A stretch of 33,699 nucleotides of DNA from Phycisphaeraceae bacterium (GTDB lineage Bacteria; Planctomycetota; Phycisphaerae; Phycisphaerales; Phycisphaeraceae). The stretch covers positions 1 to 33,699 of the forward strand of contig JAJDCX010000023.1 in assembly GCA_029260615.1 (NCBI GenBank), read 5' to 3'. Numbering within the stretch: position 1 is the first letter of the stretch; each line of letters begins with the position of its first letter. A model generated the notes under the pieces. It ran no database searches, was not told the origin of the DNA, and worked only from the letters and a program-made list of their open reading frames with translations. A program made the position numbers and the translations under genes. Positions 7,603 to 15,273 of the stretch are shown here, piece after piece.

Positions 7603-7924
7603 CCCGATCCAGTCGATGCGCGACATGCTGGATTACGCCGAGAAAGCAGTGCGGTTCGTCGAAGGCACATCCCGATCCGACTTAGAAAACGACGAAGTTC
7701 TCATGTTGGCGTTGGTACGTGCGGTTGAAGTTGTCGGCGAAGCCGCCAACCGTGTTCCGCCTGACACTCAACAACTTCACCCCGCTATCCCTTGGCCGCA
7801 GATTATCGGTACTCGCCACCGATTGATCCATGGCTACGATTTTCTCGACGTTGATGTGCTTTGGGATACGATCCGGGACGACCTGCCACCGCTGATCGAG
7901 CAACTCAAAGCAATCGTCGAATAG
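7589..7924 (+). CDS. hepT: HepT-like HEPN RNase toxin (DUF86)
   Basis: A 111-residue all-helical HEPN protein. The catalytic motif Rx4HxY is complete: R76, H81 and Y83 in RHRLIHGY. HEPN toxins of this family dimerise and cut RNA, and in characterised systems the tyrosine is the site AMPylated by MntA. GGAGG at 7578-7582 lies six bases before ATG 7589, inside the mntA reading frame, so translation is coupled by a 14-base overlap. Length and motif agree with the family, and no truncation is visible. Target RNA and physiological trigger are unknown; both stability and phage-defence roles have been proposed for such pairs. Confidence 0.9.
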   Translation: MTQHDPIQSMRDMLDYAEKAVRFVEGTSRSDLENDEVLMLALVRAVEVVGEAANRVPPDTQQLHPAIPWPQIIGTRHRLIHGYDFLDVDVLWDTIRDDLPPLIEQLKAIVE

Positions 7925-7985
7925 AACACCGCTCCTATTTGGTCGGGACAGGCGGTCTCAAACAATGAATATAGAAGGGTAGACG

Positions 7986-8762
7986 ATGAATCACCGAAGA
8001 TGGCTGAGCGTACTGTTCTTGTTAACGGCTGCAAACCTTAGTACCGCCGAGGTCGCGACCGAAGCGGTTTCATACGAGTACAACGACATCGAACTGCAAG
8101 GCTACCTCGCAATCCCCGACGGGGAAGCGGTCGGTGCGGTGCTGGTGGTGCATGAATGGTGGGGGATGAATGACTACGCCAAGATGCGGGCGGACATGCT
8201 GGCGGAGTTGGGGTACGTCGCGTTTGCGGTGGATATGTACGGCAAAGACAAGACGACCGACAGCGTCGAGCAGGCGGGGGCGTGGTCCAGCGAGGCGGCG
8301 GGTTATCGAACGGCCTACCGCGCACGGGCACTCGCGGGCTTAGAGGCCTTCAAAGGGACGGGCCAGATCGCCGACGGGATGAAGGTCGCGGCGATCGGGT
8401 ACTGCTTCGGGGGGACCACGGTGACAGAGCTGGCATACTCCGGGGCGGACCTCGTGGGCGTTGTAAGTTTTCATGGCAACCCTAAGCCGCCATTGGAAGA
8501 CGACACGATCCACGCCGCCATCCTGTTTTGCCACGGCGGAGCTGACCCACTGGTACCAGACGAGTCGATCAAAGCGGCGACCGACGGGCTGGATGCCAAG
8601 GATGTGGACTGGCAATTGATCCGTTACGCCGGCGCGAAGCACGCATTCAGTAACCCCAAGGCCGACAGTTACGGGCTTGCGCCGGTGGGTTATGATGAGC
8701 AGGCCGACAAACGTTCGTGGTCGCACATGCAGATGTTTCTGGATGAGGTGCTGGCCGAATAG
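7986..8762 (+). CDS. Exported dienelactone hydrolase family protein
   Basis: A 258-residue alpha/beta hydrolase of the dienelactone hydrolase family. The catalytic triad is visible as Cys140 in GYCFGGT, Asp187 in GADPLVP and His219 in AKHAFSNP. Glu57 in VVHEWWG matches the glutamate that activates the cysteine in this family. A signal peptide (about residues 1-21, ending near STA) predicts export, unlike the cytosolic enzyme of chlorocatechol breakdown. The true substrate is therefore likely another ester or lactone. The start has AAGGG six to eight bases upstream. The gene lies 61 bases after the HepT gene with GC content like the host genes, so it is probably not part of the toxin-antitoxin unit. 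Confidence 0.88.
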   Translation: MNHRRWLSVLFLLTAANLSTAEVATEAVSYEYNDIELQGYLAIPDGEAVGAVLVVHEWWGMNDYAKMRADMLAELGYVAFAVDMYGKDKTTDSVEQAGAWSSEAAGYRTAYRARALAGLEAFKGTGQIADGMKVAAIGYCFGGTTVTELAYSGADLVGVVSFHGNPKPPLEDDTIHAAILFCHGGADPLVPDESIKAATDGLDAKDVDWQLIRYAGAKHAFSNPKADSYGLAPVGYDEQADKRSWSHMQMFLDEVLAE

Positions 8763-8803
8763 TTGATTTCGCTTAACGCCAATTCGATGCCGGGATATTA
8801 GCC

Positions 8804-9271
8804 ATGGACGCTAAACGTAGACATGTCGTAGAACTCATACGCGTAGCGTTCAAGGGTGTAAGGCTAGGTAACGGTGTGGGCCTATGGCAAGGCCAGGCGA
8901 TCGACGATTACATGTATGAGAAGGAACAGGCTGAATGCCGTGAACGTGATGAGAAAATCAATTGGGAAGCTATCCCAATTGATGACCTGAATCAGTGCTC
9001 CTCATGTCTGTCGTACTTGGATCCGGAAGGCATGCGATTTATTCTCCCGGCTTTCCTCGTCTCCGACTTAAAGGGCACTCTAGACCAAGAGATATCTTTT
9101 TATCTCATAGGCCTTGACGATTTTACGCGTGACCACTTCAATCTTTTTACCGATACGCAACGAGCAGCAGTTGCCGCCTTCTTAGAGATACTTAGTGACG
9201 ACCCCCATTACGACTCACAAAGAGATGGAATCGAGGAATCGGTAACACAATTCTGGCGTGCCGCAGAGTAA
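8804..9271 (+). CDS. Small acidic protein of unknown function (DUF6714-like)
   Basis: A 155-residue protein without signal peptide or membrane segment. The layout is an N-terminal helix (VVELIRVAFKGVRLG), a Tyr/Glu-rich linker, a Trp-containing segment (INWEAIPIDDL), the phrase LDPEGMRFILPAFLVSDL (about 72-89), and a C-terminal helix ending in FWRAAE. From memory this resembles the DUF6714 family of unknown role, often seen beside immunity-type or orphan genes; the assignment is tentative. Three cysteines (46, 66 and 69) include a CSSC pair. Base composition is lower in GC than its neighbours, like the Sel1/PIN-like genes. It converges on the porin gene, with 11 bases between the two stop codons. 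No strong ribosome site is evident. Confidence 0.65.
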   Translation: MDAKRRHVVELIRVAFKGVRLGNGVGLWQGQAIDDYMYEKEQAECRERDEKINWEAIPIDDLNQCSSCLSYLDPEGMRFILPAFLVSDLKGTLDQEISFYLIGLDDFTRDHFNLFTDTQRAAVAAFLEILSDDPHYDSQRDGIEESVTQFWRAAE

Positions 9272-9282
9272 AACATCAACAG

Positions 9283-10629
9283 TCAGAACGAGATCATCAC
9301 CTGGCTGCGGACCGTGGTAGAGGAGCCGGCGGAGGCGCGTAGGCCGGTACTGGTGTCGGTGCGTGGCAGGCCGTTGAAGGCGTGAACCACGTCGAACGAC
9401 AGCTTGGTCTGGTGGCCACGCAGGAAGACGTTGGTGCCGAGGGTGACCAACTGGGCGACATCATTGGCGGTCGCGGTGGTGACGCCGGTGGACTGCTTGT
9501 AGGCAACACCATCGACGTCGATCCATTCATAGCGTGCGTAGAGATCGACCTTGTCGGGGACGATGAAGACACCGCCCTGAAGCACCGCCCCCCACTGCTC
9601 GGCATCGAGGATGCTGGGTGAACCGTTGGACTCGATGTGTCGGCCGGTGAACGCGGCGAAGAGGTTCCAGCCGTCGCCCTCCCAACTGACATCACCGGTG
9701 TATTTAAAGATATCTGCCGTGGCGGTCCCGCCGCCGGTCTCGCCGCGGTCGAACTGAATCGCCGAACCCAAAAGTAAGCCGTCATCCCCCGCCCAACCGA
9801 CGGTGTCCGCAAACTGTTTCCAGTTGCCCCAGACTTTCCATTCGCCACGTGCGCCCAGGGCATAGTTGGTGCGGTCGGCTTCGAAATCGGTGTTCCAACC
9901 CCAGGTCCCGTTGTGCAGAGACAGACGTAGCCGGGTGTTTTCACCCTGGCGTGAGGCTTGGACGCCCTGCACATACAGCGAGGTGAACTGCCCGTTGACG
10001 TAAGACCGCTCGACCATCGGCTGGAGCCTGGCGCTGGTCAGCCATTCGCGGCCGAACGGTGCCTTGAACTGGCCAGCCATGACGTTCCAGTGGTCGTCGA
10101 TCTTATACTTAATAAAGACCAACTCGAGCCGCGCAAGCCCCGTCGATCGGCTGATGGTTGGCATAATCATGAACGACACACGCGGCGAGCCGATGTGCCC
10201 CGAAAGCATCAGCGCCAACCTGCGAGTCTGGAAGCCCCCTTCCTCATCGTCCGCCGCCTCCGGCACGCTGTTGCTGATGTGCCGGAACTGCATGTAGCTG
10301 CCGATCTTCAACAGAAACGTGTCGTTGTCCCGGATGATAAAGCCCCCGTCGTAGTAGCAGGTCAACTCATCAGAGAGCAGTGCCGCCCGTGTGTCCGCAT
10401 CCGAGAGAACCTCTTGGATCAGGGCTTTGACCTCCTGGGTCCGCCGCTCGGTCAGCCAGGAGCCGCCTTGCTGTGCCTGAACCTCCTGGACCTTCTGCCG
10501 CAGGTCATCCAGCTCTCGCTGCATGGTTTCCAAGCGGGGATCAGGAGACGCTGCATACGCCCCGGACACGCCAGAAAGCCCGGAAATCAGCCAGAAACAG
10601 ACACATACGAGAGAAATTAATTTATACAT
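9283..10629 (-). CDS. Phosphate-selective porin (OprO/OprP) family outer-membrane protein
   Basis: A 448-residue outer-membrane beta-barrel protein. A signal peptide (about 1-27, ending SGAYAA) is followed by a short coiled coil (RLETMQRELDDLRQKVQEVQ, about 32-51), typical of planctomycete and proteobacterial OprO/P-like porins. The barrel then begins with YDGGFIIRD...FLLKIGSYMQFR. The barrel body has alternating aromatic strands, and the protein ends in MISF with the C-terminal Phe used for barrel insertion. The name of the family reflects phosphate-binding members; specificity here is unknown. The N-terminus MYKLISLVCVCFW is a good signal peptide, so ATG 10629 is favoured even though no Shine-Dalgarno sequence precedes it. 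The promoter lies almost on the start codon. Confidence 0.85.
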   Translation of the reverse strand: MYKLISLVCVCFWLISGLSGVSGAYAASPDPRLETMQRELDDLRQKVQEVQAQQGGSWLTERRTQEVKALIQEVLSDADTRAALLSDELTCYYDGGFIIRDNDTFLLKIGSYMQFRHISNSVPEAADDEEGGFQTRRLALMLSGHIGSPRVSFMIMPTISRSTGLARLELVFIKYKIDDHWNVMAGQFKAPFGREWLTSARLQPMVERSYVNGQFTSLYVQGVQASRQGENTRLRLSLHNGTWGWNTDFEADRTNYALGARGEWKVWGNWKQFADTVGWAGDDGLLLGSAIQFDRGETGGGTATADIFKYTGDVSWEGDGWNLFAAFTGRHIESNGSPSILDAEQWGAVLQGGVFIVPDKVDLYARYEWIDVDGVAYKQSTGVTTATANDVAQLVTLGTNVFLRGHQTKLSFDVVHAFNGLPRTDTSTGLRASAGSSTTVRSQVMISF

Positions 10630-10640
10630 AATAAAAGAGT

Positions 10641-10669
10641 ATTATATCTTCTTAATAGTGGGAACGCAA
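10641..10669 (-). promoter_or_regulatory. Porin promoter close to the start codon
   Basis: On the minus strand, TTGCGT (10669-10664), a 17-base spacer and a perfect TATAAT (10646-10641) precede the porin gene. The -10 box ends 11 bases before ATG 10629, so transcription would begin about five bases from the start codon, giving a leaderless or near-leaderless mRNA. A CCGGGC/GCCCGG inverted repeat (10671-10687) abuts the -35 box and could be an operator. Confidence 0.6.
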
Positions 10670-10831
10670 ACCGGGCATCCAGCCCGGTGACCGCCCTGCA
10701 GCGGCTCTACGGCGGGTTTGGCCGGGTATCACGCCGACCACACCGTTATGTAAGCAAACGGCAGGCGACGGGGGCGATGGCCTAGCGAAATTGAAAAAAG
10801 ACTCTGGACACCACGACCCCCCGCCGCCGGG

Positions 10832-11140
10832 TTGGCCGTGGTGCTTTACGCCGCGGGCCTGTTCCGAAAAAACCGCACCGCGATCAAGCCGTTCAAGGAA
10901 TCATCTGCCCTGGTGACCCAAGGCCCCTACCGCTTCACACGCAACCCGATGTACCTGAGCATGCTCATCTCGCTGACCGGCGCGGCGGTCGTACTCGGCA
11001 GCGTCACCTGCCTGCTAGTCCTCCCCCTGTTCGCCTGGCAGATCGCCACCCGGTTCATCCGGGTCGAAGAAGCGATGCTCACGGAACGCTTCGGCGAGCC
11101 TTATATCGCCTACCAGAAGCGTGTGCGGCGTTGGGTTTAA
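10832..11140 (+). CDS. Isoprenylcysteine carboxyl methyltransferase-like protein, short
   Basis: A 102-residue membrane protein matching the C-terminal part of the ICMT/PEMT-like methyltransferase family. It shows the typical IKPFKESSALVTQGPYRF, then TRNPMYLSM (about 38-46), a hydrophobic segment, and the conserved EEAMLTERFGEPYIAYQKRVRRW ending. The SAM-binding RNPMY and EE motifs are intact. Family members usually have 150 or more residues, with one or two more N-terminal helices. Here the frame is open upstream only to a stop at 10751-10753, and no good start or ribosome site is visible. The TTG at 10832 is a weak choice. The gene may be 5'-truncated, start at a non-canonical codon, or be a naturally short form. 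Confidence 0.6.
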   Translation: MAVVLYAAGLFRKNRTAIKPFKESSALVTQGPYRFTRNPMYLSMLISLTGAAVVLGSVTCLLVLPLFAWQIATRFIRVEEAMLTERFGEPYIAYQKRVRRWV

Positions 11141-11180
11141 CAGCGCGACAGGAGCCCGGACCTGCTACCTTACGCGGCTC

Positions 11181-13175
11181 ATGGCATTAGTCAGCGTGGC
11201 AAATCTGATCTTGAGCTTCGGGGATCGGCGTATCCTCGATGGGGTCAATCTGACCCTGGAGGCGGGCCAGCACGTCGGGATGGTCGGGCGCAATGGCTGC
11301 GGAAAATCCACGCTGTTGAAGCTGATCGCTCAGCGTGGCGGGCTCAAGCCCGACAGTGGGCACGTCCAACTGGCTCGCGGCGCTAAAGCGGGCTACCTGA
11401 CCCAGGACCCGGATCTGAATCTGGAAAATACCCTGCGGCAAGAGGCGGGGACGGCGTTGGCGGAGTTGGACGAGCTGCACCAAGAGATCGACCTGGTCAG
11501 CCACGACATGGCCGAGGCCACCGGTGATGAGCTGGACCGATTGCTCAAGCGTTACGAACAGTTGGAAGTGAGGATGCACGCCCTGGGCGGCTACGCGACC
11601 GATCACCTGATCGACCAGATACTCCACGGGCTTGGCCTGCAAGACGACGTGTTCAACGTGAAGGTCCGCGACCTGTCCGGCGGGCAGAAGGGTCGCCTGG
11701 CGCTTGCGAAACTGCTGCTAAGACACCCGGACGTGTTGCTGCTGGACGAGCCGACGAACCACCTGGATATTGCGGGGCGGCAGTGGCTAGAGACTTTCCT
11801 GGCAAGCTATTCCGGCGCGGTATTGATGGTGAGCCACGACCGCTGGATGCTGGACCGGGTGGTGACCAAGATCTACGAGATGGAAGAAGGCCGACTGGTC
11901 GAGTATCCGGGGAATTACCAGAAGTACCGCGAATTGCGGGCAGAGCGGGCGCTAGCCATGCAGCGTGCGTTTGACAAACAGCAGACCTCGATCAAGCAGG
12001 AGCAGGCGTTCATCGCGCGGTACAAGACCGGCCAACGCGCCAAGCAGGCCCGGGGCCGAGAGAAGCGGCTGGATCGGTTCAAGCGTGACGATGCGATGGA
12101 TCGCCCGGTCGAGTTCGAGACGATGAAGCTTCGGTTCAAGGTCGGGCCCCGCTCCAGCGACAACGTCATCATCACCAACGAGCTGGGGGTGAATTACGAA
12201 ACGCGCAAGCTGTTTAGCGAACTGAGCATCACGGTCAAACGTGGCGACACGATCGGGATCATCGGGCCTAACGGCGCGGGCAAAAGCACGGTGATCCGCT
12301 GCATGCTCGGCGAACAGGAGCCGACCGCTGGCGACACCAAGCTGGGGTCGCAGGTAGATGTCGGGCACTACAAGCAGACCCACGATCACCTGAATCTGTC
12401 GCTTACGGTGATGGAATACCTTAGGCCGATCACCGCCAATCAACTCGAGCAGGAAGCACGCGACCTCGCCGGTGCGTTTCTTTTCTCGGGTGATTCACAA
12501 GACAAGCCTATGGAGGTGCTGTCTGGTGGCGAGCGCAGCCGGGCTGTCTTGGCGGGGCTGGTCGCTGGGGGTCACAACCTGCTGGTGCTGGATGAGCCGA
12601 CCAACCACCTGGACATCCCCAGCACCGAACGCCTGGAAGAGGCGCTCCGCCGATTCTGCGAGCCGGCCGCGGGGTACGGGATCAATAAAAGCCCCGAGGG
12701 CACGCTGCTAATCATCAGCCACGATCGGATGCTGCTGGATAACATGGCCAAGCAGTTGCTGGTGTTTGATGGCGAGGGCGGTGTGAAGCATTTTCTAGGG
12801 ACGTACAGCGAATACATCAAGCTGCACAGCGCCGACGCGGTGGTCAAAGACGATACCGAGCAAACGGCACCCAAGCCTGTGCAAACCAAGATCGTCAAGC
12901 TCAAGACACCCGTCAAAGCGGAGACGAAAAAAAGCGGTAAGGCCAAGAAGCCGCCGCGTAAGAAGTCTCGCTTCTCGCACATGAGTCAGTCCAAGATCGA
13001 TGCGATGATCGAGAAGACCGAGGCGAAGCTCGCGGAACTGGATACCCAACTGGCCGACCCGGAGGTCTACCAGGACCATAAAAAATTCAGTGAGTTGCAC
13101 GACGAACGGGAGAAGGTGCAGGCGGAACTGACCCCGCTTGAAGCGGAGTGGACCCGCCGCGCAGATGAGGGGTGA
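11181..13175 (+). CDS. ABC-F family ATPase (Uup-like)
   Basis: A soluble 664-residue protein with two ABC ATPase domains and no membrane segment. It belongs to the ABC-F group that acts on ribosomes. Domain 1 has Walker A GRNGCGKST (36-44), signature LSGGQKGR (about 164-171) and Walker B LLLDEPTNHLD. Domain 2 has GPNGAGKST, LSGGERSR and LVLDEPTNHLD. The charged linker between them (about 250-320) is the P-site tRNA interaction motif region. A Lys/Pro-rich stretch (PPRKKSR) leads to a C-terminal coiled coil (about 595-664), as in Uup. ATG 11181 is chosen because the protein then starts at the first strand (MALVSVANLIL); no Shine-Dalgarno sequence is clear. It lies 40 bases downstream of the methyltransferase-like gene. 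Confidence 0.93.
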   Translation: MALVSVANLILSFGDRRILDGVNLTLEAGQHVGMVGRNGCGKSTLLKLIAQRGGLKPDSGHVQLARGAKAGYLTQDPDLNLENTLRQEAGTALAELDELHQEIDLVSHDMAEATGDELDRLLKRYEQLEVRMHALGGYATDHLIDQILHGLGLQDDVFNVKVRDLSGGQKGRLALAKLLLRHPDVLLLDEPTNHLDIAGRQWLETFLASYSGAVLMVSHDRWMLDRVVTKIYEMEEGRLVEYPGNYQKYRELRAERALAMQRAFDKQQTSIKQEQAFIARYKTGQRAKQARGREKRLDRFKRDDAMDRPVEFETMKLRFKVGPRSSDNVIITNELGVNYETRKLFSELSITVKRGDTIGIIGPNGAGKSTVIRCMLGEQEPTAGDTKLGSQVDVGHYKQTHDHLNLSLTVMEYLRPITANQLEQEARDLAGAFLFSGDSQDKPMEVLSGGERSRAVLAGLVAGGHNLLVLDEPTNHLDIPSTERLEEALRRFCEPAAGYGINKSPEGTLLIISHDRMLLDNMAKQLLVFDGEGGVKHFLGTYSEYIKLHSADAVVKDDTEQTAPKPVQTKIVKLKTPVKAETKKSGKAKKPPRKKSRFSHMSQSKIDAMIEKTEAKLAELDTQLADPEVYQDHKKFSELHDEREKVQAELTPLEAEWTRRADEG

Positions 13176-13196
13176 TGGCGGGTGACCGCTGTGTTG

Positions 13197-13225
13197 CAAA
13201 CAGATTCAGACGCCTGACCTGTTTG
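13197..13225. terminator. Hairpin between convergent genes
   Basis: CAAACAG (13197-13203) pairs with CTGTTTG (13219-13225), with an inner TCAG/CTGA stem. It lies between the stops of the ABC-F gene and the convergent lipoprotein gene. There is no long T run, so termination activity in either direction is only a suggestion. Confidence 0.4.
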
Positions 13226-13234
13226 GGCCGTAGG

Positions 13235-14038
13235 TCACAGCCCGACCGGGGTCTGTGGTCGGACCACCTCGGGCTTGTCCCAGAACTTCATCTTGCTGAG
13301 CTTGCCCGGGGGCTTTTGGTAAGGCATGTAGGTGTACTGCCTGCTGGCGTCGAAGAGATTGCTTCGGTGCCTGGATGCGAAGTCCAGCCAAGGCCCGCCG
13401 TCGGTGCCAAGGTCCTGGCCGGTCAAAAGCGACAACGACACGACCGCGGTCTGGACGACCCCGAAGTTGTGATCGGATAGTGCGCCAACCAGCGCGTTGA
13501 ACACCGGCCTGGTGGGGTACTGCCCCAACGCCGCCGCCGCCGCCAGCCGCACGTCGGCGTCCTCGTCGTCGGCCATCACCTGCATCAAGGGACCGACCGC
13601 ATCGGCGTGGTGGATCTTCTGAAGCCCCTTGGCGGCCTCCCACCGGACAAAGCCGGTCTCGTCTTTGAGTAACCTGACCAGCGTCGCGGCGTCCTGGGTT
13701 GTGCCGTGAAGCCCAAGGGCGTGGGCGCATGCGGCGCGGACGGTGGGGTCCTGGTCGTCGATCAGCAGCCGATACATCCTGACGTAAGGCTCCTCGTGAC
13801 CGAAGTATGAGGAAGAGAGCTGCGCGACAGCGCGTCGGCGGACGTCTGCGTCGTAGACGTTGAACGCCTGGCGGGCGACCTGCGACGGCTTGGGTGGGAT
13901 CAGTGGCCCGATCAGATCGGCGAAGAAATCTCCGCTGCTGCTGGATGAGCATCCGGTCATAAGGCCGGCCAGGCAACACACCGCCGCAGCGGTGAGCAGG
14001 CTGACAGGGCCCAGATTGTGGCGTGGTTTGGTCCGCAT
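13235..14038 (-). CDS. HEAT-repeat lipoprotein
   Basis: A 267-residue predicted lipoprotein. The N-terminus has a positively charged start, a hydrophobic stretch and the lipobox LMTGC (Cys30), followed by a serine-rich tether. Residues about 55-210 hold HEAT-like repeats of about 30 residues. Typical phrases are DPTVRAACAHALGLHG, TGFVRWEAAKGLQKI and DADVRLAAAAALGQYP. HEAT repeats form a protein-binding solenoid; no enzymatic motif is seen. The C-terminal 50 residues (PWLDFASRHRSNLFDAS onward) are not repeat-like and are rich in Tyr and Lys. Expected location is the inner leaflet of the outer membrane or a periplasmic face. The gene diverges from the prenyltransferase gene across about 130 bases. 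Function unknown. Confidence 0.8.
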   Translation of the reverse strand: MRTKPRHNLGPVSLLTAAAVCCLAGLMTGCSSSSSGDFFADLIGPLIPPKPSQVARQAFNVYDADVRRRAVAQLSSSYFGHEEPYVRMYRLLIDDQDPTVRAACAHALGLHGTTQDAATLVRLLKDETGFVRWEAAKGLQKIHHADAVGPLMQVMADDEDADVRLAAAAALGQYPTRPVFNALVGALSDHNFGVVQTAVVSLSLLTGQDLGTDGGPWLDFASRHRSNLFDASRQYTYMPYQKPPGKLSKMKFWDKPEVVRPQTPVGL

Positions 14039-14170
14039 GGTAGAAAAGTGTATCGTGAGCCGTCGCCTCCTGCATCGTTATCGACCGCCGAGGTCATGTT
14101 TCTTGACCCCGGGCCGTCCCAGGAGCGAACTAAAGAGGCTGAACGACTGGTCCCATCACGGGGCGGGGGC

Positions 14171-15154
14171 ATGAAGAATAAACCCAACAAGCTGACCCGA
14201 CTGCTGGAACTGGCCCGACCGGACGTACTGGCGTCGCTGGTCAGCGGGCAGTGGTTGATGGTGTTTCTGGCGTTTGGGATCGAGCCCGCCACCCGACGAA
14301 ACCCGGCACTGGACACGATGGGGCTGCTCCTGGCGCTGCTATGTTCGGCTGTGGTCGCTGGGGGGCTGGGGGTGTTCATGATGGCATTGAACGACGCCTT
14401 GGACGCCCGCCACGACCGCGCCTTTGAGCCTGGCCGGCCGATCCCCTCGGGAGACGTCACCCAACGCGCGGCACTTGGCCTGGCGATGACGGGGCTGCTG
14501 GCGGCACTGGGCGCGGCGGTCGCGTTTGGGCCGATCAGCGTCGTGCTGGCGCTGGCTACCGCCGGGGCGATTGCTTTCTACAACGTCGCCGGCCGGTTTG
14601 TCCCGGCTATCGGCGTGGTCACCCTGGGGCTGGTCCTGGGGTTGATGATGGTGATCCCAAACCCAAGGCTCGCCTTCGCCTGGCCTGTCCTGCTGACGAT
14701 GACCCACGTTATCGCCGCTTCGACGCTCCGCTACCTGCTGGCGGGCAAACGCCCCAGACTCACGCCGATCAACGGCTGGGGCATCTGCGTGGGCTGGGTC
14801 TTTTGGATATTGGTCGTATTGGTGCTGATCCGGGTCCGGGCCGACGGCGTGACTCACCACGACCTGGACACCGTCTGGATCGGACCGACCCTTGCAGCGA
14901 TAGCATTGGGGCTGATCACCTGGTTGATGCTCGGCCCTTCGGCACTGGCACCCCGCGCCAGACGCTGCACCGCGCTGCGTTTCGCCCGGCTGGCTACCGC
15001 CTGGTTGGTTGTGTTTGACGCGAGTTGGCTGCTGTCGGCTGGGCTGTGGTGGCAAGCGGTGATTGTGTTGTTGCTCTTGCTCATCGCAGTCCCACTTGCC
15101 CGCCTGGCACATACGCAACCGGTCGCACATCCGCAGCCAGAACCACAGGCTTGA
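14171..15154 (+). CDS. UbiA-like membrane prenyltransferase homologue
   Basis: A polytopic membrane protein of 327 residues with about nine hydrophobic helices. The first UbiA-family Asp motif NDxxDxxxD is clear as N74-D75-A-L-D78-A-R-H-D82, followed by the usual RPIPSG. The expected second Asp-rich motif between helices 6 and 7 is not visible: the equivalent loop reads LLAGKRPRLTPINGWG and has no aspartate. UbiA enzymes join prenyl chains to aromatic acceptors in quinone, haem or tocopherol synthesis; without the second motif the acceptor and activity are uncertain. ATG 14171 follows a G-rich stretch. An upstream in-frame ATG at 14096 would add 25 polar residues and is less likely. No quinone-pathway gene is adjacent. 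Confidence 0.72.
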   Translation: MKNKPNKLTRLLELARPDVLASLVSGQWLMVFLAFGIEPATRRNPALDTMGLLLALLCSAVVAGGLGVFMMALNDALDARHDRAFEPGRPIPSGDVTQRAALGLAMTGLLAALGAAVAFGPISVVLALATAGAIAFYNVAGRFVPAIGVVTLGLVLGLMMVIPNPRLAFAWPVLLTMTHVIAASTLRYLLAGKRPRLTPINGWGICVGWVFWILVVLVLIRVRADGVTHHDLDTVWIGPTLAAIALGLITWLMLGPSALAPRARRCTALRFARLATAWLVVFDASWLLSAGLWWQAVIVLLLLLIAVPLARLAHTQPVAHPQPEPQA

Positions 15155-15242
15155 TGCCCGTCAATGCTGCGTTGAGTTGAAAAGCTTTGCACACACTTTG
15201 ACAATATCTGCCTAACCCCCATCGACGATGAAACACTGGCAC

Positions 15243-15273
15243 AAAGGCTCCGTCCTAACCTATGGAGCCTTTT
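15243..15273 (+). promoter_or_regulatory. Terminator-like hairpin covering a ribosome site
   Basis: AAAGGCTCC (15243-15251) pairs perfectly with GGAGCCTTT (15264-15272) around a 12-base loop and is followed by a fourth T, directly before ATG 15274. The right arm contains the GGAG ribosome site of the downstream gene. The element could act as the terminator of the prenyltransferase gene, as a translational gate, or as both. Confidence 0.6.

Noticed and set aside
5780-9271. A complete mobile element carrying the accessory genes
   Set aside because: No integrase, transposase, tRNA end or flanking direct repeat was found; only composition suggests acquisition.
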